Shown: piece after piece, positions 26,874-35,447 of the stretch
Position numbering within the stretch: position 1 is the stretch's first letter
Layout: the number at the start of each line of letters is the position of its first letter
Source of the DNA: Bacteroidota bacterium
GTDB lineage: Bacteria; Bacteroidota; Bacteroidia; B-17B0; Aurantibacillaceae
DNA length: 64,000 bases
Direction of reading: 5' to 3'
Assembly: GCA_025362395.1 (NCBI GenBank)
Contig: JANYGK010000011.1
Span: 1-64,000, forward strand
Position numbers and translations under genes: made by a program
The notes under the pieces: generated by a model
Database searches by the model: none
The model's input: only the letters and a program-made list of their open reading frames with translations
Told to the model about the DNA's origin: nothing

Positions 26874-29246
26874 TTAAAGTTCTTTTTTTTGCCACCATTT
26901 TTTTGGACTGTCCTTTCCGTAATTTCCATAGCCGTAGCCATAACCGTAACCGTAGCCATAACCATAGCCACGCTTATAATCAGAACCATTAATTAATACC
27001 GCCATATTAGGTAAACGTTTTTCTTTGTTAAGCGATTCTGCAATACGCAGCAGGCGTTTATCAAGGTAGTTGGCACGTGCTACAAATACAGTACAGTCGG
27101 CATACATATTAATCAGCAATGTATCTGTTACCAAGCCTACCGGTGCTGTATCAACAATTATATAATCATACCCGGCTTTTACCTGTTCAAATAACCCTTT
27201 AATGCGCGGGTTCATTAATAACTCAGCCGGGTTAGGCGGTATAGGGCCTGATGGCAAAATATCAAAGTTATTTATATTTGAAGCATTAAAAACAACATCC
27301 TTTAGTTCCAGCTCTGCATCGGTAATATAATTAGTCAATCCTTTTTTATCCGCTAAACCCAAATAAGCTAATATTTTAGGGGCGCGCAAATCGGTACCAA
27401 TCAATAATGTTTTTTTACCCGAAAGGGCGAAACTTGCCGCCAGGTTTAAAGCAATGTATGATTTTCCTTCTTTACCAATAGTAGAGGTAACAAATACGGT
27501 TTTGCTTTTAGTGGCGTTAACAGTAGTAATAAATTCGACATTGGTTCGTAATAACCTAAAAGCTTCCGCAATATGTGAGCTGTTATTTTCTAATACAACG
27601 AGCCTTGTTTTTGAAGTGGATTGAGGAATATCGCCCAGGAACGGAATTTTCACTTTATCAATATCTTTTTTACCATGCACTTTAGTATCTAACAGGTCCA
27701 ATATATACAGGATAACAATAGGAATAATTAATCCTATTAAAAAAGCCGACAAATAAATAATTTGTTTTTTTGGAGCCACGGCCTCACCCGTGCTGTAGGC
27801 GGAATCGATAATTTTAGCATTTGCTACAGTTACCGCTAAAGCAATATTTGTTTCTTCGCGCTTTTGTAGTAAGTATAAGTAAAGGGCTTCTTTAATTTGT
27901 TGCTGTCGTTGTATGATCCGGTATTCGCGTTCATATTTAGGAACGGAGCCTATTTTGGTGTTGATCTCCCCTTCTTTTTTTGCCAATTCTTTTGCGCGAA
28001 TTTGTAAGGCAGCTTTTAAATTGATAAGGCTTTCTTTGATGGCACTTTTTAAACCAACCAACTGATTCTCTAAATTTTCCACTACCGGATTTTTCTCACC
28101 GGAGCTTTTTAGCATCCTGTTACGCTCCAATACCAGCTTATTATATTCTGCAATCTGCATTGATAATGGCGCATCATTTAATCCCAGGTTAGTCGGGATT
28201 AAATCACCGGGTAAGCCGTGCTTTTGCAGATACTCATTCATAAATTCAGAGATACGCATCTGCGTATTTGCCTCTAATACACTGGCTTCGCTTTCACTAC
28301 CGTTTTCAAGAAACAATTTTGCTTCCGACTCTACATCTGTTAATTTATTTCGGGTTTTAAAATCCTGTGCTTCTCCTTCCACTACAGAAAGCTCACCTGT
28401 AATAAATTTAATGCGTTCATTAATAAATTCTGCTGTATTACGGCTCACCTGATTTTTATCGGCAACCGCATCCAAGTTATGCTGCTTAATTAAATTATTA
28501 ACGATATCAGCTGCTTTAGCAGGAATGGCATCCCTCAAGCTAATGGTAATAGCATTAGCCGTTTTATTAACCGGATTTACTTTAACGGAACCAAGGTATC
28601 TGTCAACCACTTCATTAATGGGAGTTATAATTACTCTGAAGTCTGTATTTATATAAGTATCGCTGAAAAAAGAAGTGGTCGTAAAAATTATCTTTCCGAA
28701 CTCTGTCATAACAGCATCGCCGAAGTTATAACTCCCCAAAGTTTCATCCCCTTTACCTGTCTTTAAAATAAAGTGTTTTGCAGATTCAGGAATTACCAGC
28801 CAATTACCTGTAATGGAAATTAAACTGTCCTTTACAATATAATGCGCGATAATGGGTGTATCATAATACCGCTCATGTTCAATAGGCCTGCCTTGTGAAA
28901 AGTAAGAAATATTAAGATCCAATTCCTTCACAACCATCGTCATTAAAGTGCGTGATTTTAAGATTTCTATTTCATTATCAATATTTTTATTATTCTTTAA
29001 AATCCCCAGGTCTTCAAAAGCAGAAAGCTCAGAAGAGATCTCTCCTTTTTTATCGTCTTTAATTAAAATAGTAGCATTTACTTCGTATAAAGAAGTTTGG
29101 TATCTCAAGTATACAAAACCAAGTAATAAGCTTGCTATCAGGCTTACTATAAACCATTTCCACTGGTAGAGATACTTAATTAAAATATCCTTTAAAGAAT
29201 GTTCCGTGGTTTCCTCAACCGAAAAATTATATTGTTCTAATTCCAT
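26874..29246 (-). CDS. wzc: Wzc-like tyrosine autokinase / polysaccharide co-polymerase
   Basis: An inner-membrane protein controlling chain length and export. Domains: Wzz-type chain-length domain with two membrane helices (~35-53 and ~505-525), a periplasmic coiled-coil region (~265-480), then a cytosolic BY-kinase domain with a Walker A-type IGKEGKSY, Walker A' (LLIGTDLRAPK) and Walker B (YIIVDTAPVGLV). The C-terminus has a (Tyr-Gly)7 run, the expected autophosphorylation cluster, in an unusually regular form. 790 aa is normal for fused Wzc. It lies 9 nt after wza, and a terminator follows. Confidence 0.95.
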   Translation of the reverse strand: MELEQYNFSVEETTEHSLKDILIKYLYQWKWFIVSLIASLLLGFVYLRYQTSLYEVNATILIKDDKKGEISSELSAFEDLGILKNNKNIDNEIEILKSRTLMTMVVKELDLNISYFSQGRPIEHERYYDTPIIAHYIVKDSLISITGNWLVIPESAKHFILKTGKGDETLGSYNFGDAVMTEFGKIIFTTTSFFSDTYINTDFRVIITPINEVVDRYLGSVKVNPVNKTANAITISLRDAIPAKAADIVNNLIKQHNLDAVADKNQVSRNTAEFINERIKFITGELSVVEGEAQDFKTRNKLTDVESEAKLFLENGSESEASVLEANTQMRISEFMNEYLQKHGLPGDLIPTNLGLNDAPLSMQIAEYNKLVLERNRMLKSSGEKNPVVENLENQLVGLKSAIKESLINLKAALQIRAKELAKKEGEINTKIGSVPKYEREYRIIQRQQQIKEALYLYLLQKREETNIALAVTVANAKIIDSAYSTGEAVAPKKQIIYLSAFLIGLIIPIVILYILDLLDTKVHGKKDIDKVKIPFLGDIPQSTSKTRLVVLENNSSHIAEAFRLLRTNVEFITTVNATKSKTVFVTSTIGKEGKSYIALNLAASFALSGKKTLLIGTDLRAPKILAYLGLADKKGLTNYITDAELELKDVVFNASNINNFDILPSGPIPPNPAELLMNPRIKGLFEQVKAGYDYIIVDTAPVGLVTDTLLINMYADCTVFVARANYLDKRLLRIAESLNKEKRLPNMAVLINGSDYKRGYGYGYGYGYGYGYGNYGKDSPKKWWQKKEL
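26926..26970 (-). repeat. Hexanucleotide-type repeat encoding (Tyr-Gly)7
   Basis: Tandem copies of a TA(C/T)GG(C/T)-type unit within the 3' end of wzc. Third-position variation shows it is not a perfect microsatellite. It encodes the tyrosine-rich tail. Confidence 0.8.
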
Positions 29247-29255
29247 TATAAATGA

Positions 29256-30050
29256 TTATCGCTTCAGCAATACTGCCATAGTAATCAATAAAGATACTAT
29301 AGAAACTACCAAGCTTATGTTGCCGGTATTAACGACTGATGAATTTATTTTAGCACGGTTCGGTTCAACATACACCACATCATTTTGGCTAAGGTAATAA
29401 ACAGGTGATGAAAATAAGGCTTTAGAGGTAAGGTCAATTCGTGTTTCCGTTTTTTTACCATCTACATCTCTTATTACTAATACATTTTTACGAACTCCTG
29501 TAATTAATAAATCCCCGGCTATACCAAGGGCTTCCGGTAAGGTAATGCGTTCGTTAGGTATAGTAAACGTACCCGGGTTTCGCACTTCACCCAGCACCGT
29601 TACCTTATAATTTAAAATTCTCAGCAAAACAGTGGGTTGTGTTAAGTAAGATTTAAGGCGGTTTTTTAAAGTATCGATAGCCACACTACGACTTAAACCT
29701 CCTAATTTAATTTTACCTGCAACCGGAAAATCCACATATCCTTCTGCATCAATTAAATAACCGGCGGGCGTTGGGGTTCCTTGGCTATATCCTCCCATGG
29801 ATTGACTGACAAAGGTTACAGGAATATTAAAGGGTTTAATGGCTTCGGGGTCTAAACCTAAAACGGTAATGGATAAAATGTCATCCGATTTTAATACAGG
29901 GTTATAACTTTTGTTTGCGTCTGAACCACTTATGGCTTCAGGAGTATTGAAGTAAACGAGTTTTTTCTTTGAAGTGCAGGCCTGAAAAAGCAGGCATACT
30001 AGTATTACCGGCAAATAAATAAAAGGAATTACTTTTTTTAGAAAGCGCAT
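29256..30050 (-). CDS. wza: Wza-like polysaccharide export lipoprotein
   Basis: An outer-membrane exporter with lipoprotein signal (lipobox LLFQAC), Poly_export domain (~50-150; YNPVLKSDDILSITVLG, GYVDFPVAGKIKLGG) and SLBB domain (~155-235; VLGEVRNPGTFTIP, LPEALGIAGDL), then a C-terminal hydrophobic helix (NTGNISLVVSIVSLLITMAVLL). Start set at ATG 30050 (MRFLKKVIPF), because the track's start is a TTG that lies inside the -7 promoter box. Directly upstream of wzc. It should form the outer-membrane channel for the polysaccharide made by this locus. Confidence 0.93.
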   Translation of the reverse strand: MRFLKKVIPFIYLPVILVCLLFQACTSKKKLVYFNTPEAISGSDANKSYNPVLKSDDILSITVLGLDPEAIKPFNIPVTFVSQSMGGYSQGTPTPAGYLIDAEGYVDFPVAGKIKLGGLSRSVAIDTLKNRLKSYLTQPTVLLRILNYKVTVLGEVRNPGTFTIPNERITLPEALGIAGDLLITGVRKNVLVIRDVDGKKTETRIDLTSKALFSSPVYYLSQNDVVYVEPNRAKINSSVVNTGNISLVVSIVSLLITMAVLLKR

Positions 30051-30068
30051 TGTTATTTTTTTATAGTG

Positions 30069-30076
30069 CAAAAGTA
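30069..30076 (-). promoter_or_regulatory. Internal promoter of wza-wzc
   Basis: TACTTTTG on the minus strand, a full TAnnTTTG match, 18 nt before ATG 30050, in the 108-nt gap between the initiating transferase gene and wza. No -33 TTG at ideal spacing. It would let export genes be expressed apart from the synthesis genes. Confidence 0.5.
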
Positions 30077-30158
30077 TAAAAAAAAGCCTTTTAACCTACC
30101 GTTTTTCCTATTTCACCGATACGATAGTAGTTCAGCATCTGTTAATGACAGCGATAAA

Positions 30159-31571
30159 TCAGTACACATTTTTATTCTTAAAGAAAACCAATGTAATAGT
30201 TTTTAAAATAATTTTAAGGTCCAATAAAAATGACCAGTTTTCAATATACCAGATATCAAACTCTACCCTCTTTTCCATTTCTTCTACATTTTTAGTTTCT
30301 CCTCTAAAGCCATTTACCTGGGCCCATCCTGTAATTCCCGCTTTCGCAAAATGCCTCACCAAATAATTATTAATAAGGTCAGAATATTCCTTTGTATGCT
30401 TTAACATGTGCGGGCGCGGACCCACAATCGCCATGTCGCCTTTTAATACATTAATGAACTGCGGCAGCTCATCCAGACTTGTTTTACGCATAAATTTACC
30501 GACAGCAGTTATACGTAAATCTTCTTTAGTAGCCTGTAATTCATCGCTTAATTCATTAACCCGCATGGTACGGAATTTATAACACCAAAATGTTCGATTG
30601 TTTTTACCGGAACGTTGCTGCTTAAAAAATACCGAACCTTTAGAGCTTAATTTTACCGCAACTATTAATATAGGGAATAGCCACCAAAATACTAACATGA
30701 TTAATATAGCAGTGAACATTACATCAAAAAAATATTTAAGAATCCTGTTGGGTGCATACTCTAAGGGTTCTTTACGTAAGGACACCACCGGAATATTACC
30801 ATAAAAGCTCACTTCGAGTTTACGACTTTTAGTAAAATTCCTGAAATAGGGCACAAAACGGATCCGTATAAAATGATGCTCACAGTAATTAGTCAACTCC
30901 CGTATTTCGGGTGTATCGTAATTTTGCACAGCCATATAAATCTCATGCACCGGCTTATCGGCTATATATTTAATAACTTCATTAATTTTGCCGAGCACTC
31001 CCGGCACATTGAGCTCGTTATCAAAAAAACCAAGCACCCTGTACCCGTAGCTTAAATCTCCCGAAAGAGTTTCCCGTATTTCGAAACCGGTTTTATCGGC
31101 GCCTATAATAATAACGTTACGAAAGTTATATCCTTTGCGCCTTAATTTTTTTAAAAGAGAAATAAAGCCGATTCGTCCGAAAAAAATTACTAAAAAAAAT
31201 AAGCTGCAAAAGGCTAAAAGGCGGGTACGTGACACCTCATTATATTTTAAGCCTACAATAAATATAAACATGAGGGCCATCAGATAAAAAACCAGCTTAA
31301 ATGTACGTCCTAACATTTTTTCCATGGGCTCTAACCTTACAAACCGGTAAGCGTGAAAATAGCTCGCTAAAAAACACCAGGTAATGTTTGAAAACAATAA
31401 TACAGTTTTAGCATCCTGCGAATGAAATTCGGAAAGCCTTTCGTTACTTATAAAATAAGAAAAAACGTATGCCAGGTTAAGCAACACTAAATCTATTACC
31501 AACCCAATAAGCTTTATATAACGTGAATAACCGTATATGTAATCGCTCCGTTTCTTTTTTGCCATCCTCAT
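30159..31571 (-). CDS. WcaJ-like undecaprenyl-phosphate sugar-phosphate transferase
   Basis: A polyprenol-phosphate hexose-1-phosphate transferase that starts the repeat unit on the lipid carrier. Four to five N-terminal membrane helices (~15-125), a Rossmann-like CoA_binding_3 domain (~135-240; NVIIIGADKTGFEIRE), one more helix (~280-310) and the PF02397 catalytic domain (YKFRTMR, TSLDELPQFINVLKGDMAIVGPRP). 470 aa fits EPS sugar transferases of the WcaJ/CpsE/GumD type. It is one of two PF02397 proteins in the locus, 4 nt after the other. The sugar is unknown (often Glc-1-P). Confidence 0.92.
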   Translation of the reverse strand: MRMAKKKRSDYIYGYSRYIKLIGLVIDLVLLNLAYVFSYFISNERLSEFHSQDAKTVLLFSNITWCFLASYFHAYRFVRLEPMEKMLGRTFKLVFYLMALMFIFIVGLKYNEVSRTRLLAFCSLFFLVIFFGRIGFISLLKKLRRKGYNFRNVIIIGADKTGFEIRETLSGDLSYGYRVLGFFDNELNVPGVLGKINEVIKYIADKPVHEIYMAVQNYDTPEIRELTNYCEHHFIRIRFVPYFRNFTKSRKLEVSFYGNIPVVSLRKEPLEYAPNRILKYFFDVMFTAILIMLVFWWLFPILIVAVKLSSKGSVFFKQQRSGKNNRTFWCYKFRTMRVNELSDELQATKEDLRITAVGKFMRKTSLDELPQFINVLKGDMAIVGPRPHMLKHTKEYSDLINNYLVRHFAKAGITGWAQVNGFRGETKNVEEMEKRVEFDIWYIENWSFLLDLKIILKTITLVFFKNKNVY

Positions 31572-31575
31572 TTAG

Positions 31576-32610
31576 CTATGCACTTCGTTTGCGTTTAAAT
31601 ATGATATTAAATATGGCCGCAAAAAAGTATTTGGTATCAGTCGTATAAGATTTCTTTAATTTTTCAATTAAATATTTTCTTTCTGCTTCCAACACTTCTT
31701 CTACATTCCCTTTCATATTTAAGGACACATAGGGTGGTATACAACCGGGCTTTTGCGCAAGCCTAAGAGAAAGTAAGTCTTTAGGGATGTCTTCTGCATA
31801 ACGACTGCTGATAGGCCTTACTCCAACCAGTCTTAAATCACCTTTTACTACATTAATTAATTGGGGCAGCTCATCCAACCAATACCTTCTTAGGTATTTT
31901 CCCCAAGGTGTAAGCCTAAAATCGTTAGCAGGCTTGCCGGTGTCCGCATAACCGTGTACTTTTAAAATATAATCCTGCAAGTACTCTGCATAAGGATGCA
32001 TGGTACGAAATTTATAAACATAAATTATTTTCCCGTGTTTTCCTAAACGCGGCATTTTATATATAGGACCATAGCTTGCATTCATATTAAAGTCCGGTTC
32101 TTTTATTTTTTTGGAAACTACATACATTAAGCCGTTGAAGGTTTCATAATCCACAATTTCAAAACCACAGCTTGCTAAGCGCCCAAAGGTTTCTGCCTTG
32201 GAAAGTAAACGGTTTCTGCCACGGGTCAATAAAAAATAAATTTTTTTGAAGCCCCATAGCTTAGGAAGAACCCGCATAAAAATAAACTCCGTCCCAAAAT
32301 ACAAAGAACGCAACAACGGAATTTTACCTATCGGTTTTCTATGTTGCCTTGCATTAAAGGTTTCAAAGCGGCATATAAATAAATGGTCTTTATTGAGCTT
32401 TGAATTAACGCTCTCGAAAAATTTATTAATAAAACGAATGTCATTTACGCGGCTCAAATTAATAATAGCGTTACATAAACTTACATGGTTTAATATATTA
32501 AAATCGTTCGTAGTAGATACGACTAAGGTTTCTGCCGACTCCGGAGAAATATAACGTGATATATAATCATACGCCTCTTGACTCGACTTCCCAATAATTA
32601 AATTCTTCAC
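31576..32610 (-). CDS. PF02397 sugar transferase with unusual N-terminal half
   Basis: The C-terminal half (~175-344) is a bacterial sugar transferase: YVYKFRTMHPYAEYLQ, YWLDELPQLINVVKGDLRLVGVRP. The N-terminal half (~1-175) has no obvious bundle of membrane helices as in WcaJ. It looks like the later half of a class I methyltransferase fold (VNSKLNKDHLFICRFET, ASCGFEIVDYETFNGLMYVVSK) but lacks the glycine-rich SAM loop, so it is probably non-catalytic. Related proteins are common in Bacteroidota polysaccharide loci. It may initiate a second glycan, or act together with the WcaJ-like enzyme. Family certain, role uncertain. Confidence 0.8.
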   Translation of the reverse strand: MKNLIIGKSSQEAYDYISRYISPESAETLVVSTTNDFNILNHVSLCNAIINLSRVNDIRFINKFFESVNSKLNKDHLFICRFETFNARQHRKPIGKIPLLRSLYFGTEFIFMRVLPKLWGFKKIYFLLTRGRNRLLSKAETFGRLASCGFEIVDYETFNGLMYVVSKKIKEPDFNMNASYGPIYKMPRLGKHGKIIYVYKFRTMHPYAEYLQDYILKVHGYADTGKPANDFRLTPWGKYLRRYWLDELPQLINVVKGDLRLVGVRPISSRYAEDIPKDLLSLRLAQKPGCIPPYVSLNMKGNVEEVLEAERKYLIEKLKKSYTTDTKYFFAAIFNIIFKRKRSA

Positions 32611-32637
32611 TTAAGTTCTTTTTTTATAAAAAATATG

Positions 32638-34659
32638 CTACTTTTTGTGTACATCATATAATTTTGGCATTTTATTAATTGTATGGATCACGCGTTTAAA
32701 ATCCAGTCCTATTATTTCAAGATACCATCTTAATGTTTCGTAACGCACTTTATTTTCTTCATTTACTTTTACCAATGCTTTTTCTCTTGTAATCATTCCT
32801 TCCCTGATTTGATTACTTCTAAATGTATCATTTTCAGTGAAGCCGGCAACGGTATAATAAATGTAATTGTAAAAGCTTACTGTACCATCACCTATACGCC
32901 ATGTAGAATCCGTATCAATCGCTTTTTCCCAATTATACTTTTCTTTAATCAGCTTCTCTAACTCCTCCTCATCCCACTTATAATAATCGAATAAATGAAA
33001 ATAGTCTTTTTTAGGCATCAGGTAGCGCACAGCAAAGGAACCTAAACTATCAAAGACAGATTGATTTATGTAGCCCGGACTTTGAATAATGTTTTTACCC
33101 ACAAACCCAAAAAGCTTTAAATAATTTGGACCCGTTAATGAATAAATTCTTTTTTTATCAAACTTTGGTCTAAGCCCCGCGAAGCCTGTTTTGAAGTTTG
33201 TGTTTTCTAAATTATTTATTCCCCAAATGTTTAAATCAATACCGGTTTGTTTTTTCACACGGTTACAATAATAAAAAAAATATTTATCGCCTGCCATAAA
33301 CAAAGGGATCATACCCAGCTCGGGTTTTTTTAACCATGCCGTAACGTTTTTCTGTATATTCTCCCGTTTCCATTTAATATCCGCTGAAACAACTATGTTT
33401 TCCACACCCAGTTTACCGCATACTTTAGCGATATTCCTTCTTGCTAAATCGGTAACCATACCCCAATCATACGTAAAAGCGATAGGGTTTAAGCCTAGTT
33501 CCTCTTTTACTATATGCAGAGAATAAGTACTGTCCCTGCCACCGCTGAAAGGGACAATACAATCAGGGCTTCCGTCTTTACTTTTATAAGGTGTTACCAA
33601 TTTTTTCAGTTCATCAAAATTTTGAATTTGATTTTGAGTTTTATGATTTTTACAATAATTACATTGGCCTGCTATATCAAATTCAATAAAAGGAAATGTT
33701 TCAGGTAACACGCAAATGGTACAACGTTTTAATTTACTGATAGCATCAAGGTTGTTTTCAAGAATTGAATATAATTCAGATTCTTTACCCCTGTCAATAA
33801 ATTCCATAGGATCAATAACAACCTCTTTATCAAATGATCCTTTCAAATTAATACATTTAATGCTGTATTTTTTATGATTTTCAATTTTATAATTTCCTGT
33901 AAAAGCCTCCTTTTGTTTGAACAAGGTAGTTTCAAAAGAAACTGTATTTAAAATAAATCCCGTAAACGCTTTCAATTGAACAATTTTAAAATTGAGTGAA
34001 AGTTTTGATAATACTTCTTCTAAAAAATGTTTTTCAGAAGCAAACATTAAAACGTCCTTGTCTAAAACATAAAATAGCGAGCCATTATTAGTAAACAATG
34101 CGAGTTCATGCCTGTCATCAAAAAGCAAAGCGCTTGATACGGTTCCTTCAATTTTGTTTAGTGAAATTTGTATGGCTTCCGGTAGTGTTTTTATACTGAG
34201 TTCTTGTGCAATCAGACTTAATAAAACTTCGGTATCAATATCGAATTCTCTTGTAATATTCCGGTTTTCGTGCCATAAAACGTTATGGTTTACAATAATA
34301 CCATTATGTATCCCTATTAACCCGTCTTTTACAACAGGCTGGTTATTTTCCTCTTTAAGTTGTGAGCCATTAGTAACAAGCCTTGCATGACCTATTGCCC
34401 GGAATGCCTGCCCCTTGTCGTAAAGTGAAAGAGATTCTTTTAAACACTCAGAATATTCTTTGCTTTTAAGTAACTTTGTTACGGGTATATCTCCCTTAAC
34501 TAAATTAAACGTTCCGCTACTCTCATTTTTAAATACAATACCTGACGAATCATTACCGCGCGCAATAGAAACTGACGCAAGCTTGTTTAACGCAGTTTTA
34601 ATAAATGATGATGAACGACTCGAATTCTCCTTAACTATTATTCCAAAAATGCCACACAT
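32638..34659 (-). CDS. Class II glutaminase fused to a WbpG-like sugar amidotransferase
   Basis: 673 aa in two parts. Residues 1 to ~280 form a class II (Ntn) glutamine amidotransferase with catalytic Cys2 (MCGIFGIIV) and GlmS/AsnB-type motifs (IGHARLVTNGS, IGIHNGIIVN). Residues ~310-670 resemble N-acetyl sugar amidotransferases: a CxxC...CxxC cluster (CTICVLPE...GQCNYC) then an ATP pyrophosphatase loop (VPFSGGRDSTYSL). It should release ammonia from glutamine and pass it to an adenylated sugar carboxylate or acetamido group. No isomerase or synthase half of GlmS or AsnB is present. It overlaps the GT26 gene by one base. The exact sugar is unknown. Confidence 0.85.
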   Translation of the reverse strand: MCGIFGIIVKENSSRSSSFIKTALNKLASVSIARGNDSSGIVFKNESSGTFNLVKGDIPVTKLLKSKEYSECLKESLSLYDKGQAFRAIGHARLVTNGSQLKEENNQPVVKDGLIGIHNGIIVNHNVLWHENRNITREFDIDTEVLLSLIAQELSIKTLPEAIQISLNKIEGTVSSALLFDDRHELALFTNNGSLFYVLDKDVLMFASEKHFLEEVLSKLSLNFKIVQLKAFTGFILNTVSFETTLFKQKEAFTGNYKIENHKKYSIKCINLKGSFDKEVVIDPMEFIDRGKESELYSILENNLDAISKLKRCTICVLPETFPFIEFDIAGQCNYCKNHKTQNQIQNFDELKKLVTPYKSKDGSPDCIVPFSGGRDSTYSLHIVKEELGLNPIAFTYDWGMVTDLARRNIAKVCGKLGVENIVVSADIKWKRENIQKNVTAWLKKPELGMIPLFMAGDKYFFYYCNRVKKQTGIDLNIWGINNLENTNFKTGFAGLRPKFDKKRIYSLTGPNYLKLFGFVGKNIIQSPGYINQSVFDSLGSFAVRYLMPKKDYFHLFDYYKWDEEELEKLIKEKYNWEKAIDTDSTWRIGDGTVSFYNYIYYTVAGFTENDTFRSNQIREGMITREKALVKVNEENKVRYETLRWYLEIIGLDFKRVIHTINKMPKLYDVHKK

Positions 34660-35447
34660 TATTTATTAAGGTATTTAAAAACGATGTTAAAATTCTTTTT
34701 TTGTAACACAACTCTATTGAAAAATGTAATTGGCAATATTTTAAAAAAAATTTCCAATATCATCCTGGTATGAGGAATAAATAACCTTCTAGGCTCCTGT
34801 ATAATTCTGAAAGGCGTTGCAAATCCCATTTTTTTTACCCATGGAGGGCTTTGCTTTGCATATCCCGAATACACATCTATCATACCACCGCATGGGATTA
34901 TAATGTTAGAGCTTAGCTCAGCTCTATAGGTGTGAACAAACTTTTCTTTTATAGGTGTTGAAATACCGATTAAAAGAATGTGAGGTTTTTGATGTTTTAT
35001 TCGTGCAACAATTTCCTTCTCTTCCGTTTGTTTATAGTAACCGTTAATACCGGGAAGCATTTTTATATTCGGATATTTTTTTTGAAGGTTCTCCATTGCC
35101 TTTCTATTTATTTCTTCTTTTGCTCCAAACAATAAAACACTTAACCTATTAGTGTTGGCGTACTCAAGTGTATAGTTAGTAATATTTGGAATGGAAATAA
35201 CAGTTTTTAATTTAAAACCGTTTAAGTAACAATACCAATTAAATTGGGTGCCATCGCAAACTAACAGATCAAATGAATTGGTTATTTCGTAAAGCCCCGG
35301 ATATTTTTTAAATAACGTAATATACCCAAGTGAATGTCCGAATAACACGATGCTGTTTTTGTTATGGATCGTTGAATAAAAAAATTCATCAATTTCTTTT
35401 AATTCGAAGTTGCTTACTTTTAATCCAAAAACGTTTAAGTGTTCCAT
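34659..35447 (-). CDS. WecG/TagA/CpsF family glycosyltransferase (GT26)
   Basis: 262 aa; transfers a sugar such as ManNAc or ManNAcA to a lipid-linked acceptor at the membrane. Family features are the N-terminal FDLLVCDGTQFNWY and the nucleotide-binding block with HILLIGISTPIKEKF and IIPCGGMIDVYSGYAKQSPPWVKKMGFATPFRIIQEPRRL. The last segment is the hallmark WecG C-terminal basic/aromatic region. It overlaps capG and the fusion gene by one base each (coupled). The donor is not determined. Confidence 0.9.
   Translation of the reverse strand: MEHLNVFGLKVSNFELKEIDEFFYSTIHNKNSIVLFGHSLGYITLFKKYPGLYEITNSFDLLVCDGTQFNWYCYLNGFKLKTVISIPNITNYTLEYANTNRLSVLLFGAKEEINRKAMENLQKKYPNIKMLPGINGYYKQTEEKEIVARIKHQKPHILLIGISTPIKEKFVHTYRAELSSNIIIPCGGMIDVYSGYAKQSPPWVKKMGFATPFRIIQEPRRLFIPHTRMILEIFFKILPITFFNRVVLQKKNFNIVFKYLNK

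Noticed and set aside
32246-32554. 102-aa plus-strand ORF
   Set aside because: Antisense to the N-terminal half of the PF02397 transferase gene.
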